DNA of 37,323 nucleotides from Rhodococcoides fascians NBRC 12155 = LMG 3623 (GCF_001894785.1 NZ_BCWW01000022.1:1-37323), one strand, 5' to 3'. Positions 14,941 to 23,224 are shown, counted from the first letter of the stretch. Notes: generated by a model from the letters alone, not told the origin. Program-made: numbers and translations.

Positions 14941-15597
14941 ATGTTCAAGAAATTCATGCTCGTCGTCGTGGGGGCGGCTGCAATCGTAGCCAGCGTCGGC
15001 GTGGGGACCGCATCCGCGGCCGCTCCTGCAGCTCTCGGCGGTGGGTCCGGAATCATCGTCGGAGGCCAGGCGGAGTGCACGCTGACGACGATCGGCAACG
15101 ACCGCAACGGAAATCTCGTGGGCTTCACCGCCGGTCACTGTGGCCAAGCGGGTGCCTCCATCGTCCCGGAGTACGACACCTCCCTCGGTGAGGTGGGCCG
15201 CATCGCATTCTCCAACCCGGAGTACGACTACGCCCTCATCGAATTCCAGCGTGACAAGGTTGCCCCGATCAGCCGCGTGGGCAACGTGACCATCTCTCAG
15301 GTCGGCCCGCCGACGGCGTTCCCGAACATCGTGTGCAAAGAAGGCCGCACCACCGGCAACACCTGCGGTCTCGCGTATGGAGACGTTCTGCAGTCGCAGG
15401 AGACCTGGGCGCAGCTGTGCGTCGTCGAGGGTGACTCGGGTAGCCCGGTCGTCGTCGGCAACACCCTCGTCGGCATGGTCAACGCCTACCTGGGCGTCGC
15501 ATGCTTCGGCCCCGAGGTCGGCACCAACTTCGATGCGATCCTTCGCAACGTCGATCAGGGCAACGGACTCGGCGCAGGATTCGTCCCCGCTCCCTGA
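14941..15597 (+). CDS. Secreted S1-family (chymotrypsin-like) serine protease
   Basis: The product is 218 residues with an N-terminal signal peptide (KK, hydrophobic core to about residue 22, cleavage after ASA near 26). The catalytic triad is H66 (TAGHC), D96 (YDYALIEF) and S166 (EGDSGSPV). Cysteine pairs likely to form disulfides are C46/C67, C132/C142 and C160 with the late C of VACFGPE. The ribosome site GAGAGGGAG precedes the ATG. The fold is like streptogrisin or alpha-lytic protease, but the long N-terminal pro-region typical of those is missing: only about 10-15 residues separate signal peptide and protease start. It is exported; its substrate is unknown. A hairpin terminator follows the stop. 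Confidence 0.88.
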   Translation: MFKKFMLVVVGAAAIVASVGVGTASAAAPAALGGGSGIIVGGQAECTLTTIGNDRNGNLVGFTAGHCGQAGASIVPEYDTSLGEVGRIAFSNPEYDYALIEFQRDKVAPISRVGNVTISQVGPPTAFPNIVCKEGRTTGNTCGLAYGDVLQSQETWAQLCVVEGDSGSPVVVGNTLVGMVNAYLGVACFGPEVGTNFDAILRNVDQGNGLGAGFVPAP

Positions 15598-15617
15598 CCC
15601 GCACTCGAGACCGATGT

Positions 15618-15648
15618 CCCGTCGGCGCAATCACATTGCGCAGGCGGG
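15618..15648. terminator. Bidirectional terminator between protease and tetR
   Basis: GCGCAAT-CAC-ATTGCGC (15625-15641) is a perfect 7-bp stem with a 3-nt loop. It is extended by CCCG and CGGG across a 3-bp internal mismatch. It lies between two convergent genes, 20 bases after the protease stop, so it can end both transcripts. Confidence 0.7.
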
Positions 15649-15660
15649 GCATTCGTCGTT

Positions 15661-16380
15661 TCAGGGGTGGGCTCCGGCTGGCGCGTCCGCGGCACGGACA
15701 CCGATCACGATGCGTTCGGCTTCGTCCGGTGCGATTCCGAGCAGGACCAGACTCGACGTGGTGGCCGCACCTGTGGGGTCGGTGAGCAGCCCGGCATTGG
15801 TGGCCTCGAGGATCGACAGCGCGATGGCTTCGATGTTGAGGATCAGCACCTCGGCCGGCAGATAGGTGGAGAACACACCCTCGCGCTGTCCACGTCGAAT
15901 GACAGCCGCAGCCGACTCCCGCATCGGTCCCAGCAGGTCGTGAAGACCGTTGTGTCCCAGGTCGGTACGCGCAACCGCCAGTAGAAGCCGGTACTGATCG
16001 CCGACGCGTGCCAGTGCCAGCGTCTGGCGCACGAACACGGTGACGGCGGATTCGTCGACGGCCGGATCACGTTCGAGCGCGACCGAGATGCGTTCTGCGG
16101 CTTCGAGTGCGATGCCGTCGATCAGGGCTTCGCGAGAGGCGAAGTGCGAGTACACCGTTCGTCGGACCACCCCGGCCGCGGACGCGACGTCGTTGATGGT
16201 CGCGTCCGGATTGTTCGCCAGTACCCCCTGCGCGACATCGAGAATTCGCGCTCTGTTCGAGCGGGCGTCACTTCGCTGCACGGGCGATCGGGCTGTCCGT
16301 GCGCTCGGTCTCGACTCCGTCGTCTTCGGCACACGTCCACTTCTAGCACGATCGCGTCGACGCAGTGTGGTTGCCGCCAC
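15661..16380 (-). CDS. TetR-family transcriptional regulator
   Basis: The longest form is 239 residues from a GTG at 16380. An in-frame GTG at 16332 would give 223 residues, and the basic first 35 residues look dispensable. The helix-turn-helix lies at about 45-90 (ILDVAQGVLANNPDATINDVASAAG, RRTVYSHFASREALIDGI), the TetR signature. The rest is a helical ligand/dimer domain. It is divergent from a DHA2-type exporter with a 16-bp palindrome between them, the usual layout of a local repressor of a drug pump. A TAGGAT -10 for this gene is visible at 16393-16398 on the minus strand, with its -35 region inside the palindrome, which fits autorepression. Confidence 0.88.
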   Translation of the reverse strand: MAATTLRRRDRARSGRVPKTTESRPSARTARSPVQRSDARSNRARILDVAQGVLANNPDATINDVASAAGVVRRTVYSHFASREALIDGIALEAAERISVALERDPAVDESAVTVFVRQTLALARVGDQYRLLLAVARTDLGHNGLHDLLGPMRESAAAVIRRGQREGVFSTYLPAEVLILNIEAIALSILEATNAGLLTDPTGAATTSSLVLLGIAPDEAERIVIGVRAADAPAGAHP

Positions 16381-16415
16381 AAAAGATTGCCGATCCTAGC
16401 GCGAATTTCTTAAGC

Positions 16416-16431
16416 TGCACAGCACTGTGCA
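16416..16431. promoter_or_regulatory. Palindromic operator, probably for the adjacent TetR regulator
   Basis: TGCACAG-CA-CTGTGCA is a perfect 7-bp dyad with a 2-nt spacer. It sits 35 bases before the exporter start codon and over the expected -35 region of the divergent tetR gene. Position and symmetry fit a TetR operator controlling both genes; binding is inferred. Confidence 0.65.
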
Positions 16432-16465
16432 AGGTGTGTCGCACTTTGCCAACGGGGGGGAACAC

Positions 16466-18439
16466 ATGACACTGCTTGCGATGACACCTGTCCAAGAAAT
16501 GCACAAACCCTATGCCCGACGATGGTCGGCCTTGGTGGTGTTGTGCCTGAGCCTGCTGATCGTGGTCATGGCGAACACGTCTCTGCTCGTCGCCGCGCCG
16601 TCGATGACGATGGATCTGGGCTTGACCAGCAGTGATCTTCAATGGGTGATCGACGGATACACCGTCCCGTACGCGTCGTTGATGCTGTTGTGCGGAGTGA
16701 TCGGCGACCGGTACAGCCGACGCGGCGCGCTGATCATCGGACTGATCATCTTCGTGGCGGGGTCGGTGGCGGGGGCGCTGACCGATGCCACGCTAGGCGT
16801 GATCCTGGCTCGAATCGTCATGGGTGTCGCGGCTGCGATCGTCATGCCTGCGACGTTGTCTCTGCTGGTGGCCACGTTTCCCAAGCGTGAGCGGGCCACA
16901 GCCGTCACCGTGTGGGCGGCCACGTCCGGCCTCGCCATCGCCGCCGGGCCGTTGCTGGCCGGATGGCTTCTCGAGAGCTTCACGTGGAGTTCGACATTTC
17001 TGATCAACGTCCCGATTGCGCTGGCCGCCATAGCCGGAGCCGTCGTACTCGTCCCGCCGTCGCGAGCCGTCGATGCCGGTGCGATCGATTGGATCGGCGG
17101 GTTGCTGTCGGTTCTGGCCGTCTCGACCATCGTCTACTCCATCATCGAGGGCATGCACTTCGGCTGGACTGTCGGGCCGCTGTACTTCGGCCTCGTCGGA
17201 CTGCTGTCGGTGTTGGGGTTCGTGGGCTGGGAACTACGACACCCCAATCCATTGCTGGACGTGCGGATATTCTCCTCGCGTGTTCTCGGGGGCGCCACCC
17301 TTGCGGTGCTGGTGTTCTTCCTGGTGACGTTCGGGGCGATCTACCTCGTGGCGCAGTACCTACAGTTCGCTCTCGGGTACGGCCCGGTCTCCACCGGAGT
17401 GCATCTGCTGCCGCTGGCCGGCGCAGTGTTCGTCGGTTCGGGAATCACGATGTGGCTGACCCCCAAGATGGGGCCGCGTGTCACCGTCACCGCAGGGATG
17501 ATCGTGGGCACGCTGTCGGTCGTCTCCCTCGTCGGAATCGATTCGACGGCAACGTATGTCGAATTCCTGCCCGTACTGACGCTGCTCGGACTCGCCATCG
17601 GGCTGTCCGTCTCGCCCTGCACCGATGCCATCATGGGTGAGTTCCCGGACGACAAGCTCGGTGTCGGCGGCGGACTGAACGACACTGCACTCGAACTGGG
17701 CGGGTCTCTCGGCATCGCTGTATTGGGTTCGGTTCTGGCGGCGTCGTATCGACAGGGAATCGAGGGGTTTCTGCAGACCTTCCCCGGTAAGCAACCCAAC
17801 GGCCAGTACACCGGTCAGGCCGCAGAAGGGCTTGCGGCATCGCAGGATTCGCTGGCCGGTGCGGTGATCGTCTCCGACATCATTCGCGAGCAGAATGTAT
17901 TTCTGAGCGGTTTCGCAGACAATCTCGAAGCGAATGCCATCTCTGCCTTCGGCAGTGCCGTCGTGCACACCAGTGTCGTTGCGGCCGTGGTGTTCGGAAC
18001 CGGAACCGTGATCGTGGCGTTCCTCATCCCGGCCAAGAACAAGGCGCTCGCGTCGTCGTCGGACATGATCGCGTTCGAGCCGATCGTGCCCTTCGTTGCG
18101 CCGCCGGCCACTCGTGCAGCGGCCGTCCGTGAGGTCGCCGAGCTCGAGCAGCTACTCGAACGCCCGTCGGCAGCCAAGCCCGAACCGAGTGCGCCGCGTA
18201 TACCTCGAACCGTGAAGCCGCACAACGCTGCCGCGCCGGCACTGGTCGACGCCGAACTCGAACGCCCCAGCATCTATCAATTGGCGCTCGAACTCGGCGA
18301 ACTGCCCGTCACACCGACACCGCCGGATGTGGAGCCGACCGAACCCCTGCAGACGTTCTACCAACGAGCCAGCCGACAACACGCGACGTGCACCGAGATG
18401 AACGAACGCTCGAGCCCTATCTGGGCCATGCCGCTGTAG
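16466..18439 (+). CDS. DHA2-family (EmrB/QacA-type) MFS exporter with long C-terminal tail
   Basis: The product is 657 residues from the ATG at 16466, which follows a run of G (GGGGGGG); the frame is open 13 codons further upstream without a ribosome site. About 14 hydrophobic helices cover residues 20-522. Typical motifs are LQWVIDGYTVPYASLMLLCG in helix 2, GDRYSRRGALI in the following loop, and GPLLAGWLLE in helix 5. These proteins expel drugs or metabolites using proton motive force. Residues about 523-657 form a Pro/Glu-rich cytoplasmic tail not present in standard members. The divergent TetR gene is its likely regulator. The substrate cannot be predicted. Confidence 0.88.
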   Translation: MTLLAMTPVQEMHKPYARRWSALVVLCLSLLIVVMANTSLLVAAPSMTMDLGLTSSDLQWVIDGYTVPYASLMLLCGVIGDRYSRRGALIIGLIIFVAGSVAGALTDATLGVILARIVMGVAAAIVMPATLSLLVATFPKRERATAVTVWAATSGLAIAAGPLLAGWLLESFTWSSTFLINVPIALAAIAGAVVLVPPSRAVDAGAIDWIGGLLSVLAVSTIVYSIIEGMHFGWTVGPLYFGLVGLLSVLGFVGWELRHPNPLLDVRIFSSRVLGGATLAVLVFFLVTFGAIYLVAQYLQFALGYGPVSTGVHLLPLAGAVFVGSGITMWLTPKMGPRVTVTAGMIVGTLSVVSLVGIDSTATYVEFLPVLTLLGLAIGLSVSPCTDAIMGEFPDDKLGVGGGLNDTALELGGSLGIAVLGSVLAASYRQGIEGFLQTFPGKQPNGQYTGQAAEGLAASQDSLAGAVIVSDIIREQNVFLSGFADNLEANAISAFGSAVVHTSVVAAVVFGTGTVIVAFLIPAKNKALASSSDMIAFEPIVPFVAPPATRAAAVREVAELEQLLERPSAAKPEPSAPRIPRTVKPHNAAAPALVDAELERPSIYQLALELGELPVTPTPPDVEPTEPLQTFYQRASRQHATCTEMNERSSPIWAMPL

Positions 18440-18481
18440 ACCTCCCGAACGCGTGAATGGACCACTGCACTGCCGCCGGGC

Positions 18482-18536
18482 TGGGATCAATGCGCCTTTG
18501 TTGCAGTCCAACTGACTGAAACCCACATTGATCCCA
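18482..18536. repeat. Nested inverted repeat between convergent genes
   Basis: TGGGATCAATG (18482-18492) and CATTGATCCCA (18526-18536) are perfect 11-bp inverted arms separated by 33 bases. Inside the loop CAGT and ACTG (18504-18507, 18511-18514) form a small hairpin. It lies between the exporter and ilvD, which converge. It may end transcription from both sides, although there is no T-run. Confidence 0.6.
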
Positions 18537-18540
18537 ACCG

Positions 18541-18567
18541 GGGGGCTAGGGCTAGGGCTAGGGCGGG
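18541..18567 (+). repeat. GGGCTA tandem repeat with G-quadruplex pattern
   Basis: Three GGGCTA units plus GGGC and GGG (18543-18567) give five G-runs of three or more with loops of 1-3 bases. This is the canonical pattern for a G-quadruplex on the plus strand. It ends three bases before the ilvD stop codon complement, so the quadruplex strand is the ilvD template strand and the RNA-like strand of the upstream exporter transcript. Confidence 0.6.
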
Positions 18568-18570
18568 CGG

Positions 18571-20283
18571 CTAGATCAGCACCGCACCGTTCGATGCCGA
18601 ACCGACCAGTTTCGAGTATTTGGCCAGCACTCCGCGGGTGTAGCGCGGAGGAAGCGGTGCCCAACCCTCCTGGCGTGCTTGCATTTCGGCTGCGTCGACG
18701 AGAACGTCGAGGGTGCCCTTGCCGACGTCGAGTCGGATCTGGTCGCCGTCGCGGACGAAGGCGATGGGTCCTCCGTCGACTGCCTCGGGTGCCACGTGTC
18801 CGACGCAGAGGCCGGTGGTTCCGCCGGAGAATCGGCCGTCGGTGAGCAGCAGGACGTCCTTGCCCAAGCCCGCGCCCTTGATGGCTCCGGTGATTGCGAG
18901 CATTTCGCGCATTCCGGGTCCGCCCTTGGGTCCCTCGTAGCGGATGACGACGACGTCGCCTGCCGCGATGGTGCCGTCTTCGAGAGCATCCATGGCCGCG
19001 CGTTCGCGCTCGAAAACTCGTGCGGTACCGACGAATACGTCGGAATCGAAACCGGCGGACTTGACGACGGCTCCGCCCGGGGCGAGTGATCCTTCGAGAA
19101 TGGTGATGCCGCCGGTCGGGTGGATCGGCTTGTCCAGTGCGCGCAGCACTTTGCCGTCGGGGTCCGGGGGAGCGATGTGAGCGAGGTTCTCCGCCACGGT
19201 CTTTCCGGTGACGGTCATGCAGTCGCCGTGCATGAGGCCCGCGTCGAGCAGAGCCTTCATGACCACGGGGACACCGCCGATGGCGTCGACGTCGGTCATG
19301 ACGTGCTTGCCGAAGGGCTTGACGTCGGCGAGGTGTGGAACTTTCGCTCCGACGCGGGTGAAGTCGGCGAGGGTCAGTTCGACCTGGGCTTCGTGCGCGA
19401 TGGCCAGCAGGTGCAGCACGGCGTTGGTGGATCCACCGAAAGCCATGACGACGGCGATCGCGTTCTCGAAGGCTTCCTTGGTGAGGATGTCGCTGGTGCG
19501 GATGCCGCGTCGCAGCAATTCGACGACGGCCTCGCCGCTGGCGTGTGCGAAGCCGTCCCGGCGACGATCCGGTGCGGGCGGAGAAGCGCTGCCGGGCAAC
19601 GACATTCCCATGGCCTCGGCGGCGCTGGCCATGGTGTTCGCGGTGTACATGCCGCCGCAGGCACCTTCGCCGGGGCAGATGGCGCGTTCGATGGTGTCGA
19701 CGTCGGCGCGCGACATCAGTCCACGCGAGCAGGCACCGACGGCCTCGAAGGCGTCGATGATCGTCACCTGGTGCTCGCTGCCGTCGGACAGGGTGGCGAA
19801 TCCGGGCAGGGTGGATCCGGCGTAGAGGAAGACGCTGGCGAGGTCGAGACGCGCGGCAGCCATCAACATTCCGGGCAGCGACTTGTCGCAGCCGGCGAGC
19901 AGCACGGAGCCGTCGAGACGTTCGGCGCTGATGACGGTTTCGACGCTGTCGGCGATGACCTCGCGGGAGACCAACGAGAAGTGCATGCCCTCGTGGCCCA
20001 TCGAGATGCCGTCGGACACCGAGATGGTGCCGAATTCCAACGGATACCCGCCGGCCGCGTGGACGCCCTTCTTGACTTCCTTCGCCAGTCGTTCGAGCGA
20101 GAGGTTGCAGGGAGTGATCTCGTTCCACGACGACGCGACGCCGATCTGGGACTTGACCCAGTCGTCGTCGCCCATCCCGACGGCGCGGAGCATGCCGCGG
20201 GCGGCAGTCTTCTCCAGCCCGTCGGTGACGTCCCGGCTACGTGGCTTGACGTCGACTTCGGGTGGATTGTGCGGGGTCGTCAT
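18571..20283 (-). CDS. ilvD: Dihydroxy-acid dehydratase
   Basis: The product is 570 residues from the ATG at 20283, with CAGGAG just upstream; the frame extends 65 codons further without a good start. It dehydrates 2,3-dihydroxy-3-methylacids to 2-oxoacids, the third common step of valine, leucine and isoleucine synthesis. Iron-sulfur ligands are visible as C59 (NEITPCN), C132 (GCDKSLPG) and C209 (GEGACGGMYTANTMA). The length matches mycobacterial IlvD (Rv0189c type). It stands alone, divergent from the stress islet, with no other branched-chain gene nearby. I see no leader peptide or riboswitch in its upstream region. Confidence 0.95.
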   Translation of the reverse strand: MTTPHNPPEVDVKPRSRDVTDGLEKTAARGMLRAVGMGDDDWVKSQIGVASSWNEITPCNLSLERLAKEVKKGVHAAGGYPLEFGTISVSDGISMGHEGMHFSLVSREVIADSVETVISAERLDGSVLLAGCDKSLPGMLMAAARLDLASVFLYAGSTLPGFATLSDGSEHQVTIIDAFEAVGACSRGLMSRADVDTIERAICPGEGACGGMYTANTMASAAEAMGMSLPGSASPPAPDRRRDGFAHASGEAVVELLRRGIRTSDILTKEAFENAIAVVMAFGGSTNAVLHLLAIAHEAQVELTLADFTRVGAKVPHLADVKPFGKHVMTDVDAIGGVPVVMKALLDAGLMHGDCMTVTGKTVAENLAHIAPPDPDGKVLRALDKPIHPTGGITILEGSLAPGGAVVKSAGFDSDVFVGTARVFERERAAMDALEDGTIAAGDVVVIRYEGPKGGPGMREMLAITGAIKGAGLGKDVLLLTDGRFSGGTTGLCVGHVAPEAVDGGPIAFVRDGDQIRLDVGKGTLDVLVDAAEMQARQEGWAPLPPRYTRGVLAKYSKLVGSASNGAVLI

Positions 20284-20415
20284 GACACTCCTGAACGGTC
20301 GGCGATGGTGGCTCCTCGGTCGCGTCCTCAGGTTCCGCCCCGAGTCGCATTCACCGTCAACACTAAACCTGTGGCGCTGCGCTCTTTCGGCATGCACCGG
20401 AATGCCCTCCATCGA

Positions 20416-20429
20416 GTGACGAACGGCCC
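20416..20429 (+). promoter_or_regulatory. DosR-like box upstream of the nitroreductase gene
   Basis: GTGACGAACGGCCC matches 10 of 14 positions of the mycobacterial DosR core GGGACTWWAGTCCC, including the GAC and GnCCC halves. It is 74 bases before the start codon of an Acg-type nitroreductase, whose relatives are known DosR targets. Binding is inferred. Confidence 0.5.
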
Positions 20430-20503
20430 TGTCGAGCACCGCGACATCGGGGCGACAGTGGGGGCGGATCCACCGCATCGCGGTGGGAGGTCGAGGAGAG
20501 ACG

Positions 20504-21505
20504 ATGAGCGATCAGCCGGATACGGCCGTGGTGGAAATGCTGGTGGAGCTCGCGTGTCGCGCGCCGTCGGTGCACAACAGCCAGCCGTGGAGGTGGACCT
20601 ACTCCGAACACGGGCTCGATCTGTACACCGACACCTCCCGCGTGCTGGGGGTGATCGACCCGACCGAACGGCAGATGGTGATGAGCTGCGGGGCTGCGTT
20701 GGACCATCTCGAGAAGGCTGCCGCGGCGTTTCGGTGGAAGACCGAGATCGACCTGTTGCCCGCCCCGGGCACGCCGGATCATCTTGCGCGTATCCGCCTC
20801 GTGCACGACGCGCATCCTCGGTCGCGTGAGTTCGACATGTTGAGTGCGATCAATCGTCGGCACTCGGATCGTCGGGCGTTCGGACCGGTGCCGACCGATC
20901 GTGTTCTGACGCGGTATCTCGGTCGTCAGCACTACGGCACCGAGATGACCGTCTTGTCGGCAGAGTCGAAACAGACGTTGGCGAGGGCCTCGACGCTGAG
21001 CGCGGGCATCCGGAAGTTCGACGCGACGTACCAGGCCGAGATCAGATGGTGGGCCGGGCACTCGTTTCGTTCCGGCGGTATTCCGCCCGAGGCGCTGACG
21101 AACCGCGCGGATGCGTCGAGGGTGCAGGTGGGGCGAGCATTCCCCGAACCGCACCGCGTCGGCACGGTGGTTCCGCGGGAGCCGGTCGAAGACGAGTCCA
21201 CAGTGGTGCTGCTCGGCACACCGTCGGACGAACGACTGGATTGGCTGAACTGTGGCCGTGCCATGTCGACGTTTCTGCTGGCAGCGACCGCGGACGGCTT
21301 GGCGACGTGCCCGTTGACTCACATGACGGAACAGGCCGGGAGCAGGCGACTCGTCCAGTCGTTGGCACCGCACATCGGCATGGCACAGGTGCTGATTCGA
21401 GTCGGTACACCGATGATCGGCGCCCCGGCGCCTCGAACGCCACGACATGCGGTGGCCTCGGTGCTGTCTGCTCCCGCACGCGCAACGAACAGGAGACGAT
21501 CGTGA
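20504..21505 (+). CDS. Acg-type nitroreductase-fold protein
   Basis: The product is 333 residues from the ATG at 20504, preceded by GAGGAGAG. The N-terminal segment ACRAPSVHNSQPWRW (about 16-30) is the FMN-contacting motif of the nitroreductase fold as seen in the Acg/Rv2032, Rv3127 and Rv3131 family. The middle holds INRRHSDRRAFGP and the C-terminal third holds the TADGLATCPLTHMTE substrate-side segment. In M. tuberculosis these proteins belong to the DosR dormancy regulon, and Acg itself may sequester FMN rather than reduce nitro groups. Here it starts a stress islet and overlaps the next gene, a universal stress protein, as GTGA. Confidence 0.88.
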   Translation: MSDQPDTAVVEMLVELACRAPSVHNSQPWRWTYSEHGLDLYTDTSRVLGVIDPTERQMVMSCGAALDHLEKAAAAFRWKTEIDLLPAPGTPDHLARIRLVHDAHPRSREFDMLSAINRRHSDRRAFGPVPTDRVLTRYLGRQHYGTEMTVLSAESKQTLARASTLSAGIRKFDATYQAEIRWWAGHSFRSGGIPPEALTNRADASRVQVGRAFPEPHRVGTVVPREPVEDESTVVLLGTPSDERLDWLNCGRAMSTFLLAATADGLATCPLTHMTEQAGSRRLVQSLAPHIGMAQVLIRVGTPMIGAPAPRTPRHAVASVLSAPARATNRRRS

Positions 21506-22383
21506 TTCTCGCAGCACATCAGAAAATCGTGGTGGGGGTGGATGGTTCGGCCGGCAGTATCGGCGCTGCGCTCTGGGCGGCGACACTGGCAGAAAGGGTG
21601 GACTCTCCCCTGCTCATCGCCACTGCAGTACAGCAGCCTGTGATCTACATGGGCGAGCCCGCAGCGGTCGTGCCGAGGGAGGTGTGGGACGAGCAGCGCC
21701 GAGCGTCCGAACACATGGTGACCGACGTCGCTGCCGCAGTGCTGGCCCGTCATCCCGACCTTGCCGTCTCCACCTCGGTGGAGGAGGCGACGGCGTGCTC
21801 GATGATGGTCGAACTCTCCTCCACCGCGCGGATGCTCGTCGTCGGCAATTCGGGTTCCGGTCCGATCGTGTCCGCATTGTTCGGCAGTACGGCGCAGGAG
21901 ACCTCGAACGCGGCCCTGTGCCCGGTGATCGTGTGGCGGGAGGGCGACGCCGGCTTCGACGCGCCGGTCCTCGTCGGTATCGACGGCAGTGCAACGAGTG
22001 AGGCGGCCGTCGAGCAGGCCTTCGATCTGGCCTCGTTGTTCGGTGTATCGATGATCGCCGCGCTCGCCTGGAACTCGTGGTCCCACGGTGCGGCGCTCTC
22101 CCCGCCGGGGCCGCATGACAGCATCGAGATCGAGCGTGAGCAGCAGATGCTGCTCTCCGAATGTCTGGCCGGGTGGGCCGAGAAATATCCGGATGTCAGT
22201 GTCGAACATGTAGTGCGGCAGGGTAATCCAGCGCATCTACTCGTCGATCTGTCCAAGCGAGCCGGCCTCGTGGTGGTCGGCAGTCACGGGCGAGGAGTGG
22301 TTGCCCGAGCACTGTTCGGATCGACCAGTAGCAACCTCACCCGCCACGCCCACTGCCCGGCGATGATCTGCAGAGACCGATGA
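21502..22383 (+). CDS. Tandem-domain universal stress protein
   Basis: The product is 293 residues from a GTG with AGGAG upstream, overlapping the nitroreductase stop by four bases. Two UspA domains occupy about 8-148 and 153-293. Both end in the ATP-binding motif G2xG9xG(S/T): GNSG with GS nine residues on in domain 1, and GSHG with GS in domain 2. Such proteins bind ATP and signal or buffer growth arrest under hypoxia, NO or starvation. The link with the Acg-type protein mirrors the DosR regulon of mycobacteria. Confidence 0.92.
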   Translation: MILAAHQKIVVGVDGSAGSIGAALWAATLAERVDSPLLIATAVQQPVIYMGEPAAVVPREVWDEQRRASEHMVTDVAAAVLARHPDLAVSTSVEEATACSMMVELSSTARMLVVGNSGSGPIVSALFGSTAQETSNAALCPVIVWREGDAGFDAPVLVGIDGSATSEAAVEQAFDLASLFGVSMIAALAWNSWSHGAALSPPGPHDSIEIEREQQMLLSECLAGWAEKYPDVSVEHVVRQGNPAHLLVDLSKRAGLVVVGSHGRGVVARALFGSTSSNLTRHAHCPAMICRDR

Positions 22384-22429
22384 CCAACCGCACCGTACCG
22401 AATCGTGTGCGCGGAAGTGAGGATCGACG

Positions 22430-22847
22430 ATGAGTTCTGGACTCCAACAAGGCTCATCGGCTTGCGCGACGGGCGACCGTCGCACGGCTGATCGGCCACG
22501 ACCACTTCGGGCCCACCATCGACCCGGTCTCCATCGTGTGGAGCGGTAGTCGGGTGTATTTCTACGCCGAGGGGCGGTCGCGGCTGGGGTGGAGTGCGCT
22601 CGATTCCTCGGTCGTCCTGGAAGTGGACGCCGAGGACGACGCTCACCTGACCGTATCGACTGTCGTGATTCACGGAATCGCCCGTGCGGTCGTGGATGCT
22701 CGACTCGAAGTCCTCGAACAGCCACTGCCCCGGCCGCATTCGGACGGCCCGCCGATGCACCGACTCGTCGAAGTGACCCCGACGTCGGTGTCGGGGGTCG
22801 AGCTGATGCGTGGACCGACTGCGGGCGAGACGAATTCACGAGGGTGA
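22430..22847 (+). pseudogene. PPOX-fold (pyridoxamine oxidase-like) gene with a frameshift at its start
   Basis: A flavin/split-barrel PPOX domain is readable in one frame from 22434 to 22847: VLDSNKAHRLARRA, then LIGHDHFGPTIDPVSIVW, then GSRVYFYAEGRSRLGW, the usual order of this family. That frame has a TGA at 22431 and no ATG or GTG until 22536, which would delete the first third. The only ATG with a good ribosome site (GAGGA, six bases) is at 22430 but in another frame; it stops at 22547 after 39 codons. Dropping the single A at 22433 restores MVLDSNKAH. The gene is therefore broken by one base, or uses CTG 22437 or a +1 shift. Confidence 0.65.
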
Positions 22848-22872
22848 GGCCGGGCCTCATGGCGGCAAGATC

Positions 22873-22886
22873 GGGACTTTCGACCC
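22873..22886 (+). promoter_or_regulatory. DosR-like box
   Basis: GGGACTTTCGACCC, flanked by TC and T, matches 11 of 14 core positions of the DosR consensus GGGACTWWAGTCCC and has the perfect GGGACTTT half. It is 66 bases before the next start codon, a normal distance for DosR activation. It would drive the small membrane protein, the 121-residue protein and possibly the second stress protein. Confidence 0.65.
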
Positions 22887-22951
22887 TGCCGTCGGCATCG
22901 AGAATTCGGCAATGTCGGTTCTACCGATTCGTCGACTTCGAGGAGTTCGAG

Positions 22952-23224
22952 ATGAAGCAGCAAGTACACGACGGACACGACGGGCAGGCCGTGTTGGCCG
23001 AGGCCGAAAATGTCCTCGCCGAAGTGCTACTGGTGTGTGCCGTCGCCGCGGTAGGCCTTTTCCTGACGTTGCTCGCGTCCGGTGTGACCGGCTGGGCTGC
23101 GGTCTGCGGAGGTGCAGCAGCAGCGATGTTCGTGATGGCCGCAGTGAGCCTTCGTGCAGGGCAGCACGCCGCGCAAAGATCGCATGCGCCTTCGGGTTCC
23201 GATTCTGTGGCGGGGTCGATGTGA
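22952..23224 (+). CDS. Small membrane protein of the stress islet
   Basis: The product is 90 residues from an ATG with GAGGAG seven bases ahead. It has a polar N-terminus (about 1-22), two hydrophobic segments (about 24-43 and 47-67), and a polar tail ending VAGSM. No catalytic motif is visible. It follows a DosR-like box and precedes two further islet genes, so it is probably induced by low oxygen or NO. The function is unknown. Confidence 0.7.
   Translation: MKQQVHDGHDGQAVLAEAENVLAEVLLVCAVAAVGLFLTLLASGVTGWAAVCGGAAAAMFVMAAVSLRAGQHAAQRSHAPSGSDSVAGSM

Noticed and set aside
18152..20128. A 658-codon reading frame antisense-shifted against ilvD
   Set aside because: It is Arg/His/Gly-rich, shares the region with the certain ilvD gene, and runs into the exporter; typical of high-GC shadow frames.
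20284..20503. Possible attenuator or riboswitch before ilvD
   Set aside because: I find no branched-chain leader peptide, T-box or known riboswitch core; only ordinary promoter-like sequence and the DosR-like box for the opposite gene.
22430..22549. A 39-codon small protein from the ATG at 22430
   Set aside because: It has a good ribosome site but the other frame holds a conserved PPOX domain, so a frameshifted gene explains the region better.
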